This document shows, in pieces, positions 16,833-26,759 of a stretch of DNA of 64,000 bases. Position 1 is the stretch's first letter; each line of letters opens with the position of its first letter. Under the pieces are notes generated by a model, which made no database searches, was not told the origin of the DNA, and saw only the letters and a list, made by a program, of their open reading frames with translations. Origin of the DNA: Acidobacteriaceae bacterium (GTDB taxonomy: Bacteria > Acidobacteriota > Terriglobia > Terriglobales > Acidobacteriaceae); assembly GCA_003134855.1 (NCBI GenBank), contig PLCS01000010.1, positions 186,001 through 250,000 of the forward strand. The letters run 5' to 3'. A program made the translations under genes and the position numbers.

Positions 16833-19800
16833 ATGATGGAGTTCCATATAGCCCGGAAGGCGCGTGAACGCTACCAGTTCGCGGATTCGCTGTTCTCCTA
16901 CTCGGGGAACGTGGTTTTTGCCAATGTGGCCGCTTGCCGCGAATTTGCCTACCGCATCAACAAGGTACGCGAGGTGGAGAAGCATCCCGAGCAGGCGGTT
17001 CATGCCGGCCAGCTCTACGCGATGGGCCTGATCGACGAGGCCAGCCACGTGCTGATGGCGCGTTACCGCGAGCGGTTCGACCCGGCGGTCATGAGCCAAG
17101 CGCTGGAGTGGTTTTCCGGCATTGTGGGCACCGAGCCGCTGAGCCGGATGCTGCTGACCTTTGTCGAGGAGTTTCCCGGCGCTTCGGTGATCTGCGGCCA
17201 GATGACGCCGCGCCAGTGGCTTTCCAGAGAGACGAATGGCGCATCGCACTGGGCCGTCGCGCTGGAGGAGCTGCTGCTGCTGTGGACCGCCAACCGCAAT
17301 GAAGCCTTTCAGCCCTTCGAGGAGCTTTTCCAGGAAAAGACGCTGGCCGAGCGGACGGTGTATCGCCAGGTGACGCGGCAGTTTCCCGATTATTTTGCAA
17401 CCCGCCCGTTGATTCCGCTCCCCGGCGCCAAGCCGATGAACCTGCTGGAGCTGCTGCGGGCGCCGGCGGTGGGCGCGCCGCGCTCTCTCAGCGAGCAACT
17501 GGCGCTGATTCGCAAGCTGTGGAAGCCGATGCTGGGCGACAGCCTGGATCATTACCTGCTGATCGCCGGCGAGATTCTGCATGAGGAAGAGCTGGCTATC
17601 TGGATGCAGTTCAACCCGCCCGCCGTGCAGGCCCGCGAAGCCGCCCGGCGCCATCGCGAGAGCGGCCAAAAGCAGTGGCCGGACGTGGTCAGCACCGCCG
17701 AGGTTCCCGTCTTCGGCGATCCGGCGCACGAATATGAGAAGTTCTCGGCCGACACCGCCTGGATGCCGACCGTCGTGCTGATCGCCAAGAGCACCTACGT
17801 GTGGCTGGCGCAGATGAGCCGGCAGTATGGGCGCGCGATTACCCGCCTCGATGAGATTCCAGACGAGGAGCTCGCCACGCTCGCCGCGCGCGGGCTGAAT
17901 TCGCTGTGGCTGATCGGCGTCTGGGAGCGCAGCCGAGCCTCCAAGACAATCAAGCTGCTCTGCGGCAATGCGGACGCGGTGGCTTCGGCCTATTCGCTCT
18001 TCGACTACGCAATTGCCGAAGATCTGGGCGGCGAGGCGGCTTACACGAATCTGCGCGACCGCGCTTACCTGCACGGTATTCGGCTGGCCAGCGACATGGT
18101 TCCCAACCACATGGGCATCGATTCGCCGTGGGTGATCGAGCAGCCGGAATGGTTCATCTCGCGGCCAGATCCGCCCTATCCGGTTTACAGCTTTAACGGC
18201 CCCGACCTCTCGCGTGACGCGCGCGTGGAGATCAAGATCGAGGACCACTACTATGAGGAGTCGGACGCCGCGGTGGTCTTCCGCCGCCGCGACCTGCAAA
18301 GCGGCGAAACCCGCTACATCTACCACGGCAACGACGGCACCAGCTTTCCCTGGAACGACACGGCGCAGCTCGACTACCTGAATCCAGCCGTCCGCGAGCA
18401 GGTGATCCAGACGATTCTGCACGTGGCGCGCCTCTTTCCCGTGATCCGCTTTGACGCGGCGATGACGCTGGCCAAGCGGCACTTTCACCGGCTGTGGTTT
18501 CCTGGGCCGGGAACGAGCGGCGCAATTCCTTCGCGCGCCGAGTACGGCATGAGCCAGGCCGAGTTCAATCAGGCCATGCCGCATGAGTTCTGGCGCGAGG
18601 TGGTGGATCGCGTGGCCGCCGAAGTGCCGGGCACGCTGCTGCTGGCCGAGGCCTTCTGGCTGATGGAGGGCTACTTCGTTCGCACGCTGGGCATGCATCG
18701 CGTTTACAACAGCGCCTTCATGGTGATGCTGCGCGACGAGGACAACGCCAAGTACCGCTCGGTCATCAAGAACACGCTGGAGTTCGACCCCGACATCATG
18801 AAGCGCTACGTGAACTTCATGAGCAATCCCGACGAGCGCACGGCCATCGATCAATTCGGCAAGGGCGATAAATGCTTCGGAGTTGCGACGATGATGGCCA
18901 CGCTGCCCGGCCTGCCCATGTTCGGCCACGGCCAGATCGAGGGCTTCACCGAAAAGTACGGCATGGAGTACCAGCGCCCGCGCTACGACGAGAACGCCGA
19001 TCCCTGGATGATCGAGCGCCATGAACGCGAGATTGCCCCGCTGCTCAAGCGCCGCCGGCTCTTTGCCGAGAGCAGCAACTTCCTGCTCTACGACTTCTTC
19101 ACGGATTCGGGCAAGGTGGACGAGAACGTCTTCGCTTACTCCAACCGTAGAGGCGATGAGCGCGCCCTGGTGGTTTATAACAATCGCTACGGCCACACCC
19201 ACGGGACGATTGATTATTCCGCGGCCTACGCCGACAAGGGCGCCAACCAACTGCGCCAGCAAAGAATCCGGGAAGGACTGGGCCTGAGCGACAACTCAGG
19301 TGCTGTTTTCGCCTGGCGCGACTCGCTGACCGGCCTCGAATACCTGCGCAGGACAAATGATTTGTCAGATCGCGGATTGACCCTCGATCTCGGCGCATAC
19401 CAATGCCACGTCTTTCTCGATTGGCGCGAGCTATACTCGACCGCCGAGCAGCCATGGGACCGGCTCAGCGACCAGCTCAACGGCCGCGGCGTAGCCAGCC
19501 TGGAAGATGCGCTGGTGCATCTGGAGCTCGAACCGGCGCACGACGCGCTGCGCCAACTGCTGGAACCGGCGCTGGTGCGTCTCTTCGCCGATCTGGCCGA
19601 GCATCCGCGCACACTGGCCGGGGGAGTCAATCCCGCGCTCGAGTCTGAGCGCACGGAATTCTTCGAAACCGCCTGGACGCGCTGCGAGAACTTCCTGCGT
19701 CAGGCGCAGAAGTCTTATCTTGCGCTGGCCGGCGGCAGCGTCGCCGCGCCCGCCAACCCCAGCCTGCTACGCGCAGCCTTCCGCGAGCGGCTGCGCGCGG

Positions 19801-22655
19801 CCATGCGCATTCCCGCCCTCGAAGCGCTCTTCCCGGCGCCGTGGACCGTGGCCGCCCGCCGCATGCTACCCAGCCCCAGCCCGCAGTTGACCGCGACGGC
19901 GATGTGGGGTCCGGTGCTCGGCTGGTGCGTGCTGGAGCTACTGGCTGAATCCATCGACGCGCAGAATCCCGAGCGCATGGCGCTGGAGCTCTTTGACCGC
20001 CTCCGCTTGCGCGAGCCCTTCGCTCAGCTCTTCGCCTCACTGGGATTCGAGGGCGAGGAAGCGTGGCGCGTCGCCGCTCGCGTCAAGGTTGGCTTGCTCA
20101 TCGGAGCCGGCGTCGGCAAGCCTGAACAATCGGTCCTTGAGGGCAAGCCTGAAATATCTGCCCCTGAGAAGGATACGGACGATTCGAACCGCGAAGAAAC
20201 ACTCGCGGGTCAGCCAGAAGTGTCAGGGCACGGCTTGAGTCGTGCCATAAGCCCAAAGGAGAAGGATACGGGCGATACGAACCGCGAAGAAACACTTGCG
20301 GGTCAGCCAGAAGTGTCAGGGCACGACTTGAGTCGTGCCATAAGCGCCTCATCATCAACGCGGGCTTTAGCCCCTGAGGGAAAGGCTCTAGCGCCTTCGC
20401 CGGTTCTGTGGTCCGCCCTGTGGCTGGATGCGGATGTGCGCTGGCTCTGCGGCGTACATGAGGCGGAGGGGCACGACTACCTGGTGCGCGAGCGTTACGA
20501 GGAGCTGCTCTGGTGGCTGCTGATGCCGTCGCTGCTGCGCCTGGCGGGCGAGAGCGCTCCCGGCCGCGTGGCGTCCAACCGCGCGGAGGTTCGTGCGATG
20601 ACCAAGAGCCTCGAAGAAGCCCTGGCGACCGCCGAGGCAGCCGGCTATCGAGTGGACCTGCTACTGGCTCCGGCTGCCATTGAGGCTGCCGCCGAAGAGC
20701 CTGCCGCAGACGCTGAAACCACTCCTAAAGCCGCTGTTGAACTCGTTCCCGAATCTGAGGCTGAATCCATTTCTGAGCCTGAGCCGATAGCGGAAGCGAC
20801 CCCTGTGCCCACTGAGCAGCTTGATTCTACCGAAGAGCCGGAGCCAGACGAACCGGAGATTGAAGCGGCTGTTGAATCTGCTGTTGAACTCGTTCCCGAA
20901 TCTGAGGCTGAATCGATTCCTGAGCCTGAGCCGATAGCAGAAGCGACGCCTGTGCCCACTGAGCAGCTTGAGTCAACCGAAGAACCATCACCAGCCGAGC
21001 CGGAGATTGAAGCAGTTGCTGACCCAGTGATTGAACTTGTTCCCGAGTCTGAATCTGAGACTGAATCGACTCCTGAGCCTGAGCAGCTTGAGTCCACCGA
21101 GGAGCCGGAGCCAGCCGAGCCGGAAATCGAAGCGGCCGTTGAACCTGTTGTTGAACTCGTTCCCGAGTCTGAGTCTGATGCTGAATCGATTCTTGAGCCG
21201 ATAGCGGAAGCGACGTTTGAGCCGGGTGAGCTGCTTGAGTCAACCGAAGAACACGAACCAGCAGAGCCGGAGATTGAAGCGACGGTTGGACCAGCTATAG
21301 AACCTGAGCCAGCTGTGGAGCCGCTGCCTTTACCAACCGAAGCGTCGGAGCCGATAGAGCCGGAGATCGAAGCCGCCGCTGTTGAATCCGCTGCCGAAAC
21401 AGAGGCTGCATCCATCCCCGAGCCTGAGCCGATAGAGGAAGCGACGCCTGTACCCGAAGAGCAGCTTGAGTCAACCGAGGAGCCAGAGCCAGCCGAGCCG
21501 GAGGTCGAAGTGGCTCTTGAACCCGCTGCTGAACTCGTTCCCGAGTCTGAATCTGAGTCTGAGGCTGTATCCATCCCCGAGCCTGAGCCGATAGAGGAAG
21601 CGACGCCTGTACCCGAAGAGCAGATTGATTCAACCGAGGAGCCAGAGCCGATAGAGCCGGAGATTGAAGCAACCGCTATTGAATCCGCTGCCGAAACAGA
21701 GGCTGTATCCATCCCCGAGCCTGAGCCGATAGAGGAAGCGACGCCTGTACCCGAAGAGCAGCTTGAGTCAACCGAGGAGCCAGAGCCAGCCGAGCCGGAG
21801 GTCGAAGTGGCTCTTGAACCCGCTGCTGAACTCGTTCCCGAGTCTGAATCTGAGTCTGAGGCTGCATCCATCCCCGAGCCTGAGCCGATAGCAGAAGCAA
21901 CGCCTGTGCCCGAAGAGCAGATTGATTCCACCGAGGAGCCAGAGTCAGCCGAGCCGGAAATCGAAGCCGCTTTTGAACCCACCGTTGAAACTGAAGCTGC
22001 CGCAGAGCCGCAGCCTTTGCCTTCCGAGGAGCCTGAGCCGATAGAGCTGGAGATCGAAGCAGCCGCCGTTGAACCCGCTGCCTATGAATTCGTCCCCGAA
22101 ACCGAGGATGAACCCGAATGGTCGGCGGACGAACCAGAAGCCGCCATTGAACAAGTTACGGAACAAGCGGAACAAATAGAAGCAACGGAACAAGCGGAAG
22201 CAGAAAGCGAACCCCCAGAGAATCCTCACTCCGGAGCGAAAACCCTGGTGGATTCCATCGCATCAATCTTCGCGCGCAGGCCCGCGCCCTTCGCCAAGAC
22301 GAGCATTCTCGGTCTCAGTGACATGCAGCCTTCCTCAGATGAGCCATGGGAACCGGCAACGCCGGAGGCCGGATTTGCAGCCAAATCCGCCGCCGAATCA
22401 AAGGCTGAATCCGTGCCGTCAGTGGAAGTGGTTCCAGCCCTCCCTGAGCCGTGGGAGCCGCCGCCGCTGAAGATCGAATTCACAGCCAAATCCGCTACTG
22501 AATTAGAGGCTGAATCCGAGACGGAAGCAGCAGAGCAGCCTTTGCCCACGCCTGAGCCGGAGCCTGCGCAGCCGGAGCCGTCCGAGCCGGAGAACGAACC
22601 GCCGTTTGAACCCAAGGGCGGTCCAGACGATCCGCTCTGGCCGCTTCGCAGATAA
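16833..22655 (+). CDS. Giant GH13-like (alpha-amylase superfamily) protein with Glu/Pro-rich repeat tail
   Basis: 1,940 residues. About 1-300 is a helical N-terminal region with no signal peptide. About 330-900 is a GH13-type TIM barrel: region I DMVPNH (D421, N425, H426), region II IRFDAA with the predicted nucleophile D541, region III LLAEAF with the predicted acid/base E606, and region IV FMSNPDE with D667. Region IV has Pro666 where GH13 enzymes have a transition-state-stabilising His, so activity may differ. About 900-1290 is helical and contains a translated palindromic insertion (1112-1182). From about 1300 on the protein is low complexity, with eight Glu/Pro-rich repeats. It is probably cytosolic and acts on an alpha-glucan; the substrate is unknown. 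No operon partner is evident. Confidence 0.75.
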   Translation: MMEFHIARKARERYQFADSLFSYSGNVVFANVAACREFAYRINKVREVEKHPEQAVHAGQLYAMGLIDEASHVLMARYRERFDPAVMSQALEWFSGIVGTEPLSRMLLTFVEEFPGASVICGQMTPRQWLSRETNGASHWAVALEELLLLWTANRNEAFQPFEELFQEKTLAERTVYRQVTRQFPDYFATRPLIPLPGAKPMNLLELLRAPAVGAPRSLSEQLALIRKLWKPMLGDSLDHYLLIAGEILHEEELAIWMQFNPPAVQAREAARRHRESGQKQWPDVVSTAEVPVFGDPAHEYEKFSADTAWMPTVVLIAKSTYVWLAQMSRQYGRAITRLDEIPDEELATLAARGLNSLWLIGVWERSRASKTIKLLCGNADAVASAYSLFDYAIAEDLGGEAAYTNLRDRAYLHGIRLASDMVPNHMGIDSPWVIEQPEWFISRPDPPYPVYSFNGPDLSRDARVEIKIEDHYYEESDAAVVFRRRDLQSGETRYIYHGNDGTSFPWNDTAQLDYLNPAVREQVIQTILHVARLFPVIRFDAAMTLAKRHFHRLWFPGPGTSGAIPSRAEYGMSQAEFNQAMPHEFWREVVDRVAAEVPGTLLLAEAFWLMEGYFVRTLGMHRVYNSAFMVMLRDEDNAKYRSVIKNTLEFDPDIMKRYVNFMSNPDERTAIDQFGKGDKCFGVATMMATLPGLPMFGHGQIEGFTEKYGMEYQRPRYDENADPWMIERHEREIAPLLKRRRLFAESSNFLLYDFFTDSGKVDENVFAYSNRRGDERALVVYNNRYGHTHGTIDYSAAYADKGANQLRQQRIREGLGLSDNSGAVFAWRDSLTGLEYLRRTNDLSDRGLTLDLGAYQCHVFLDWRELYSTAEQPWDRLSDQLNGRGVASLEDALVHLELEPAHDALRQLLEPALVRLFADLAEHPRTLAGGVNPALESERTEFFETAWTRCENFLRQAQKSYLALAGGSVAAPANPSLLRAAFRERLRAAMRIPALEALFPAPWTVAARRMLPSPSPQLTATAMWGPVLGWCVLELLAESIDAQNPERMALELFDRLRLREPFAQLFASLGFEGEEAWRVAARVKVGLLIGAGVGKPEQSVLEGKPEISAPEKDTDDSNREETLAGQPEVSGHGLSRAISPKEKDTGDTNREETLAGQPEVSGHDLSRAISASSSTRALAPEGKALAPSPVLWSALWLDADVRWLCGVHEAEGHDYLVRERYEELLWWLLMPSLLRLAGESAPGRVASNRAEVRAMTKSLEEALATAEAAGYRVDLLLAPAAIEAAAEEPAADAETTPKAAVELVPESEAESISEPEPIAEATPVPTEQLDSTEEPEPDEPEIEAAVESAVELVPESEAESIPEPEPIAEATPVPTEQLESTEEPSPAEPEIEAVADPVIELVPESESETESTPEPEQLESTEEPEPAEPEIEAAVEPVVELVPESESDAESILEPIAEATFEPGELLESTEEHEPAEPEIEATVGPAIEPEPAVEPLPLPTEASEPIEPEIEAAAVESAAETEAASIPEPEPIEEATPVPEEQLESTEEPEPAEPEVEVALEPAAELVPESESESEAVSIPEPEPIEEATPVPEEQIDSTEEPEPIEPEIEATAIESAAETEAVSIPEPEPIEEATPVPEEQLESTEEPEPAEPEVEVALEPAAELVPESESESEAASIPEPEPIAEATPVPEEQIDSTEEPESAEPEIEAAFEPTVETEAAAEPQPLPSEEPEPIELEIEAAAVEPAAYEFVPETEDEPEWSADEPEAAIEQVTEQAEQIEATEQAEAESEPPENPHSGAKTLVDSIASIFARRPAPFAKTSILGLSDMQPSSDEPWEPATPEAGFAAKSAAESKAESVPSVEVVPALPEPWEPPPLKIEFTAKSATELEAESETEAAEQPLPTPEPEPAQPEPSEPENEPPFEPKGGPDDPLWPLRR
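20166..20377. repeat. Family 1 palindromic element inside the GH13-like gene, with 93-bp tandem duplication
   Basis: Two 93-bp units start at 20166 and 20259, each carrying the GTCAGGGCACG..GTCGTGCC hairpin (20222-20246 and 20315-20340). The second continues to the GGGCTTTAGCCCCTGA half, so 20315-20377 is a full copy of the element at 9171 and 57454. The unit length is 31 codons and both copies are read in frame, giving EVSGHGLSRAIS and EVSGHDLSRAIS. No stop arises. Confidence 0.8.
20735..22000. repeat. Coding repeats of the Glu/Pro-rich tail
   Basis: Eight units of roughly 45-50 codons, recognised by the core ESTEEPEPAEPEIEA and neighbouring VPESESE and IPEPEPIEEATPVPEE. A longer block is nearly identical at 21390 and 21687, a 297-bp (99-codon) period. 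The identity of the copies at the DNA level indicates recent unequal crossing-over or slippage. Confidence 0.85.
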
Positions 22656-23016
22656 GCGCCTCATGCGCACAGCGCGCATCTTAATCGATGTGACGCAAGG
22701 CACATCCAATGATGCCCTCGGATTGTCATTATCCCTAGCGGACAGTCTTCGGGGTGAAAGTCGCTGCGGATTGCGCCGGCAAGCGTATTGTCCGCGTTTC
22801 CGGGCAACAGGACTTCATAGGCGAACGCTCTTTTACTTTCTCCTTCCACGCCCCCGGAAGATGGTCCAGAAGTGAGCAGGGTCTGGCCCATGTCGCCCTC
22901 TCCATCTCGCCCCCTCACAATGTGTGCGCGGCAAGTGTGTGCTGTTTTTCCGACGGCGCCGGGCGCGTTGCGTCCCGCCATCATCGTCTTCAAATTTATG
23001 AATAAGCGGAGGCATT
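22656..23016. other. 361-bp spacer before the diaphorase operon
   Basis: No convincing gene is seen on either strand. It must hold the promoter of the nuoE-like operon, but no clear -35/-10 pair stands out. GGAGG at 23003-23010 is the ribosome binding site of the next gene. Confidence 0.5.
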
Positions 23017-23565
23017 ATGCAGAGTGTCGCCCATGAAGTGCTGAATGCTCACGAGAGGCTGCTGATCGACCAGGCGATTCATGAGCAGGACGGCCGCCCC
23101 GGAGCGCTGCTGGGAATCCTGGCGGCGGTTCAGGCCGCCAACGCCCATAAATTCCTTTCGATGGACTCCCTGCGCTACATCGCCGAGGAGACCGGCATTC
23201 CTCCCTCCACGGTCTACAGCGCCGTAACCTTCTTTGCGCTCTTCAACCTCGACCCGCAGGGCGACAACGTGATCTGCGTCTGCCGCGGCACGGCCTGCCA
23301 CACCCGCGGCTCGCGCGATCTCCTGGAGAAGCTCTGCCTCGATCTGGGGCTGAGCGGGCAGGAAGCCAGCGACACCAACGAGGCCGACAAAATGGCGCTC
23401 ACCACCCCCGACCAGCGCTTTACGGTGCGCACCGTCGCCTGCTTTGGCCAGTGCGCGCTGGCCCCGGTCGTCGAGGTGAACCACCACATCCTCAGCCACG
23501 TGAATGAGCGTACGCTGCAAAGGGAAGTGAAGGCTCTTGAACACAATGGACATGGGAGGAAATGA
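23017..23565 (+). CDS. NuoE/HoxE-type [2Fe-2S] subunit
   Basis: 182-residue thioredoxin-like ferredoxin subunit. The four ligand cysteines are C89 and C94 (CRGTACHTRGS) and C142 and C146 (CFGQCALAP). The N-terminal helical bundle (TGIPPSTVYSAVTFFALFNL) is typical of NuoE/HoxE. It relays electrons next to the flavin subunit of an NAD(P)H-dependent complex. GGAGG precedes the ATG, and the last four bases (ATGA) overlap the next gene. No nuoA-N genes are nearby, so this belongs to a soluble diaphorase rather than to complex I. Confidence 0.9.
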   Translation: MQSVAHEVLNAHERLLIDQAIHEQDGRPGALLGILAAVQAANAHKFLSMDSLRYIAEETGIPPSTVYSAVTFFALFNLDPQGDNVICVCRGTACHTRGSRDLLEKLCLDLGLSGQEASDTNEADKMALTTPDQRFTVRTVACFGQCALAPVVEVNHHILSHVNERTLQREVKALEHNGHGRK

Positions 23566-26500
23566 TGCCGCGAATTCAGGATATAGGCGCCTTCAACGCG
23601 GTGCGCGAAGCCGGGCTTGCCAAGCTGATGCCGGCCACGCCGCGCCTCACGGTGGGCATGGGAACCTGTGGCCGCGGCAATGGCGCGGAAGAGGTCTATC
23701 ACGCCCTGAATGAGGCCATCGATCGCAGCGGCCTGGAGGTGATGCTGGCCGGCGTGGGCTGCTTCGGCTCCTGCTTCCAGGAGCCCATGGTCAGCATCCG
23801 TCTGCCGGGGAACCCGCTGGTGATGCTGCATCGCGTGCAGGCCAACGACGCCGCCCGCATCCTGGAAGCGGTCTCCACCGGCATCATGCCCGCCGATCTG
23901 GTCTATTGCAAGATCGAGGAGTGGGATCACATCACCGCTCACCTGCGCTACGGCCAGGGTTACCCGCTGATTCCCTCCTGGAGCACGATCCCCTTCTTCA
24001 AGGGGCAAAAGAAGATTGTGCTGCGCAACTGCGGGCTCATCAGTTCCTCCGACATCGAAGAGTACATCGCGGTGGGCGGCTATCAGGCCCTCTACAAAGT
24101 GCTGATCGACGGGCGCGCCGACAACGTCATCGAGCAGATCAAGGCCGCTCGGCTGCGCGGCCGCGGCGGCGCGGGCTTCCTCACCGGCAACAAATGGGAT
24201 TTTCTCGCCAAGGCCAAGGCCGACACCAAGTACATCATCTGCAACGCCGACGAGGGCGACCCCGGCGCTTACATGAACCGCAACGAGATCGAGGGCGACC
24301 CTCATTCGCTGCTCGAGGGCATGATCATCGGTGCCTACGCCATGGGCGCAACCGAGGGCATCGTCTACGTCCGCGCCGAGTATCCGCTGGCGGTGAGCCG
24401 GTTGAATCGGGCCATCGAACAGGCGCGCGAATACGGCCTGCTGGGCGCGAATATCCTCAACCGCGGCTTCAACTTCAACATCGAGCTGGTGCAGGGCGCG
24501 GGCGCTTTCGTCTGCGGCGAAGAGACGGCGCTGATCGCTTCGCTCGAAGGCCACGCCGGCCGCCCGCATCCCCGCCCGCCCTTCCCCGCGCAGAAGGGCC
24601 TGTATGGCAAGCCCACCAACATCAACAACGTCGAAACCTGGTACAACGTTGCGCCCATCATCACCCGCGGCCCCGCATGGTTCGCCGAAACCGGCAGCGT
24701 GAAAAGCCCTGGGACCAAGGTCATCTCCCTGGTCGGCAAGATCCAGAACACCGGCCTGGTGGAGATGCCCCTGGGCACTCCCCTCAAGACCTACATCTAC
24801 GACATCGGCGAGGGTGCCGTGAATGGCCGTCACATCAAGGCCGTGCAGACCGGCGGACCCAGCGGCGGCTGCATCCCCGTCGATATGTTCGACACTCCCG
24901 TGGACTACGAAAGCCTGGCGCAGCTCGGCTCCATCATGGGCTCCGGCGGAATGGTCGTCCTCGATGAAGACAACTGCATGGTCGATGTCGCCCGCTACTT
25001 TGTCGAGTTCACTCACTCCGAGTCCTGCGGCAAATGCGTGCCGTGCCGGGTCGGCCTCAACAAGGCGCTGCGCATCCTCAATTCCATCACCGACGGCAGC
25101 GGCACGCGCCAGCAGATGATCCTGCTCGACGAGTTGGGCCGCATGATCCGCGAGACTTCGCTCTGCGGTCTCGGCCAGTCCGCGCCCAATCCCGTGCTCA
25201 CCACCATCCGCCACTTCCGCGATGAGTACGAGGACCACATCGTCGCGCATCGCTGCCGCGCCGGCGTCTGCCAGGAGCTCGCCCTCTCGCCCTGCGAGAA
25301 CTCCTGCCCGCTGCGCATGAACATTCCCCGCTTCCTTGAGCTTTATCAGGAGGGCCGCCTCGAAGACGCCTTCGAGTCTGTGATTCTCGACAATCCGCTG
25401 CCCGCTTCCACGGGTAGAGTTTGTCAGCATCCTTGTGACAATCGCTGCCGCCGTCAGTCCTTCGACGAGGTGGTGAATATGCGCGAGGTGCATCGCTTCC
25501 TGGCCGACGCTATCTATCAATCCGACCTCTTTGAGCCGATGCTCCAGCGCATTCGCGCGCGCCAGCTTCCTTATTCCGGCCGCAAGGTGGCCGTCGCCGG
25601 CTCCGGGCCGACCGGCCTGACCGCCGCGTTTTATCTGGCCATGCTCGGCCACGATGTGACCATCTTCGAAGAGCGCGGCGAAGCAGGCGGAATGTTGCGC
25701 TTCGCCATTCCCGAGTACCGGCTGCCCAAGTCCGTCTTGCGCCGCGAACTGGACATGATCGAAGGCGTCGGCGTGAAGATGGTCTTCAATACGCGCATCG
25801 GCTTCGACGTGCCGCTGAACGAGTTGGCCAGCCAGTTCGACGCCGTCTTCCTCTCCATCGGAACTTGGAAGGAATCCTGGCTCTATCTGCCCGGAACGGA
25901 GTTGCAGAATGTGCATCCCGCGCTGCCTTTCCTCGAATCCGTCGCGCGTCAGGAAAAAGTTACAATGGGTGCCAGGGTAGCGATCATCGGCGGCGGCAAC
26001 GCGGCCATCGATTCGGCGCGCACGGTGATGCGCATGGGCGCGCAAGCCACCATCCTCTATCGCCGCGAGCGCAAGGACATGCCAGCCATCGACGAAGAGA
26101 TTCAGGCCGCCGAGGACGAGGGCGTGCGCTTTGTCTTTCTCGCCGCGCCGCATCGCATCATGGGCGATGCCGAGGGTCACGTGAAGGCCATCGAGATCGT
26201 GAAAACCCGCCTCGGCGAGTACGACAAATCCGGGCGCAGAAGGCCGATGCCCACCAACGAGGTGCAGCGCTATGAGTGCGACAGCGTGATCCTGGCCGTG
26301 GGCGAGACCTTCGATCAGGACTTCTGCAAGGCCTCTGGACTGGCCCTCACGGAGGAGGGAATGATCGTTGTGGATCGCTTCACCTACGAGACCAGCCGGG
26401 CGAATTTTTATGCGGGCGGCGACGTGATCACCGGCGCATCCAACGTCTCGAATGCGATGAGCTGCGGCAAGCAGGCGGCGCAGAAGATAGACGAGCGGCT

Positions 26501-26741
26501 CATGGGCCCAAGCCTTTCGGATAAAGCCCGCTGGGACCAGCTCTTCCCCGACTTTGAGTACAGCCGCACGGCGCCCGGAGAGCCGAGCCTCAGCCGCCGC
26601 CACGTTGGGCACGATGTGCCTGCGGTGCTCCGGGTTCGATCGCAGCAGGAAGTGGTGGACGGCCTCACCGCCCAGGAGGCGCTGGAAGAAGCTCGCCGCT
26701 GCCTGCGTTGCGATCTGCGCGCCACTGTGGGGGCCAACTAA
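23562..26741 (+). CDS. NuoF/HoxF-type flavoprotein fused to a GltD-like FAD/NAD(P) oxidoreductase
   Basis: 1,059 residues in one frame. About 25-115: ferredoxin-like domain with an incomplete Cys set (C36, C67, C71). About 150-560: NuoF core with the FMN/NADH glycine loop GRGGAGF (200-206) and the N3-type [4Fe-4S] ligands CGKCVPC (489-495) plus C535. About 575-670: GltD-type Fe-S domain with CENSCP and CQHPCDNRC. About 675-1,010: two Rossmann folds, GSGPTG (680-685) for FAD and GGGNAA (about 810) for NAD(P). It ends with CLRC. It could exchange electrons between two nicotinamide pools, or between NADH, NADPH and ferredoxin. Such fusions occur in bifurcating or transhydrogenase-like complexes; the exact reaction is unknown. 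Confidence 0.88.
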   Translation: MMPRIQDIGAFNAVREAGLAKLMPATPRLTVGMGTCGRGNGAEEVYHALNEAIDRSGLEVMLAGVGCFGSCFQEPMVSIRLPGNPLVMLHRVQANDAARILEAVSTGIMPADLVYCKIEEWDHITAHLRYGQGYPLIPSWSTIPFFKGQKKIVLRNCGLISSSDIEEYIAVGGYQALYKVLIDGRADNVIEQIKAARLRGRGGAGFLTGNKWDFLAKAKADTKYIICNADEGDPGAYMNRNEIEGDPHSLLEGMIIGAYAMGATEGIVYVRAEYPLAVSRLNRAIEQAREYGLLGANILNRGFNFNIELVQGAGAFVCGEETALIASLEGHAGRPHPRPPFPAQKGLYGKPTNINNVETWYNVAPIITRGPAWFAETGSVKSPGTKVISLVGKIQNTGLVEMPLGTPLKTYIYDIGEGAVNGRHIKAVQTGGPSGGCIPVDMFDTPVDYESLAQLGSIMGSGGMVVLDEDNCMVDVARYFVEFTHSESCGKCVPCRVGLNKALRILNSITDGSGTRQQMILLDELGRMIRETSLCGLGQSAPNPVLTTIRHFRDEYEDHIVAHRCRAGVCQELALSPCENSCPLRMNIPRFLELYQEGRLEDAFESVILDNPLPASTGRVCQHPCDNRCRRQSFDEVVNMREVHRFLADAIYQSDLFEPMLQRIRARQLPYSGRKVAVAGSGPTGLTAAFYLAMLGHDVTIFEERGEAGGMLRFAIPEYRLPKSVLRRELDMIEGVGVKMVFNTRIGFDVPLNELASQFDAVFLSIGTWKESWLYLPGTELQNVHPALPFLESVARQEKVTMGARVAIIGGGNAAIDSARTVMRMGAQATILYRRERKDMPAIDEEIQAAEDEGVRFVFLAAPHRIMGDAEGHVKAIEIVKTRLGEYDKSGRRRPMPTNEVQRYECDSVILAVGETFDQDFCKASGLALTEEGMIVVDRFTYETSRANFYAGGDVITGASNVSNAMSCGKQAAQKIDERLMGPSLSDKARWDQLFPDFEYSRTAPGEPSLSRRHVGHDVPAVLRVRSQQEVVDGLTAQEALEEARRCLRCDLRATVGAN

Positions 26742-26759
26742 CGGAGAGATTTCCGTGCC

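Noticed and set aside
16734..19262. 842-codon minus-strand frame
   Set aside because: Antisense to the GH13-like catalytic region, with no recognisable domain. The sense frame has conserved GH13 motifs.
20645..21982. Minus-strand open frame encoding a Ser/Gly-rich repetitive protein
   Set aside because: It is the exact complement of the Glu/Pro repeat tail of the GH13-like gene; the repetitiveness comes from the sense strand and no ribosome binding site is seen.
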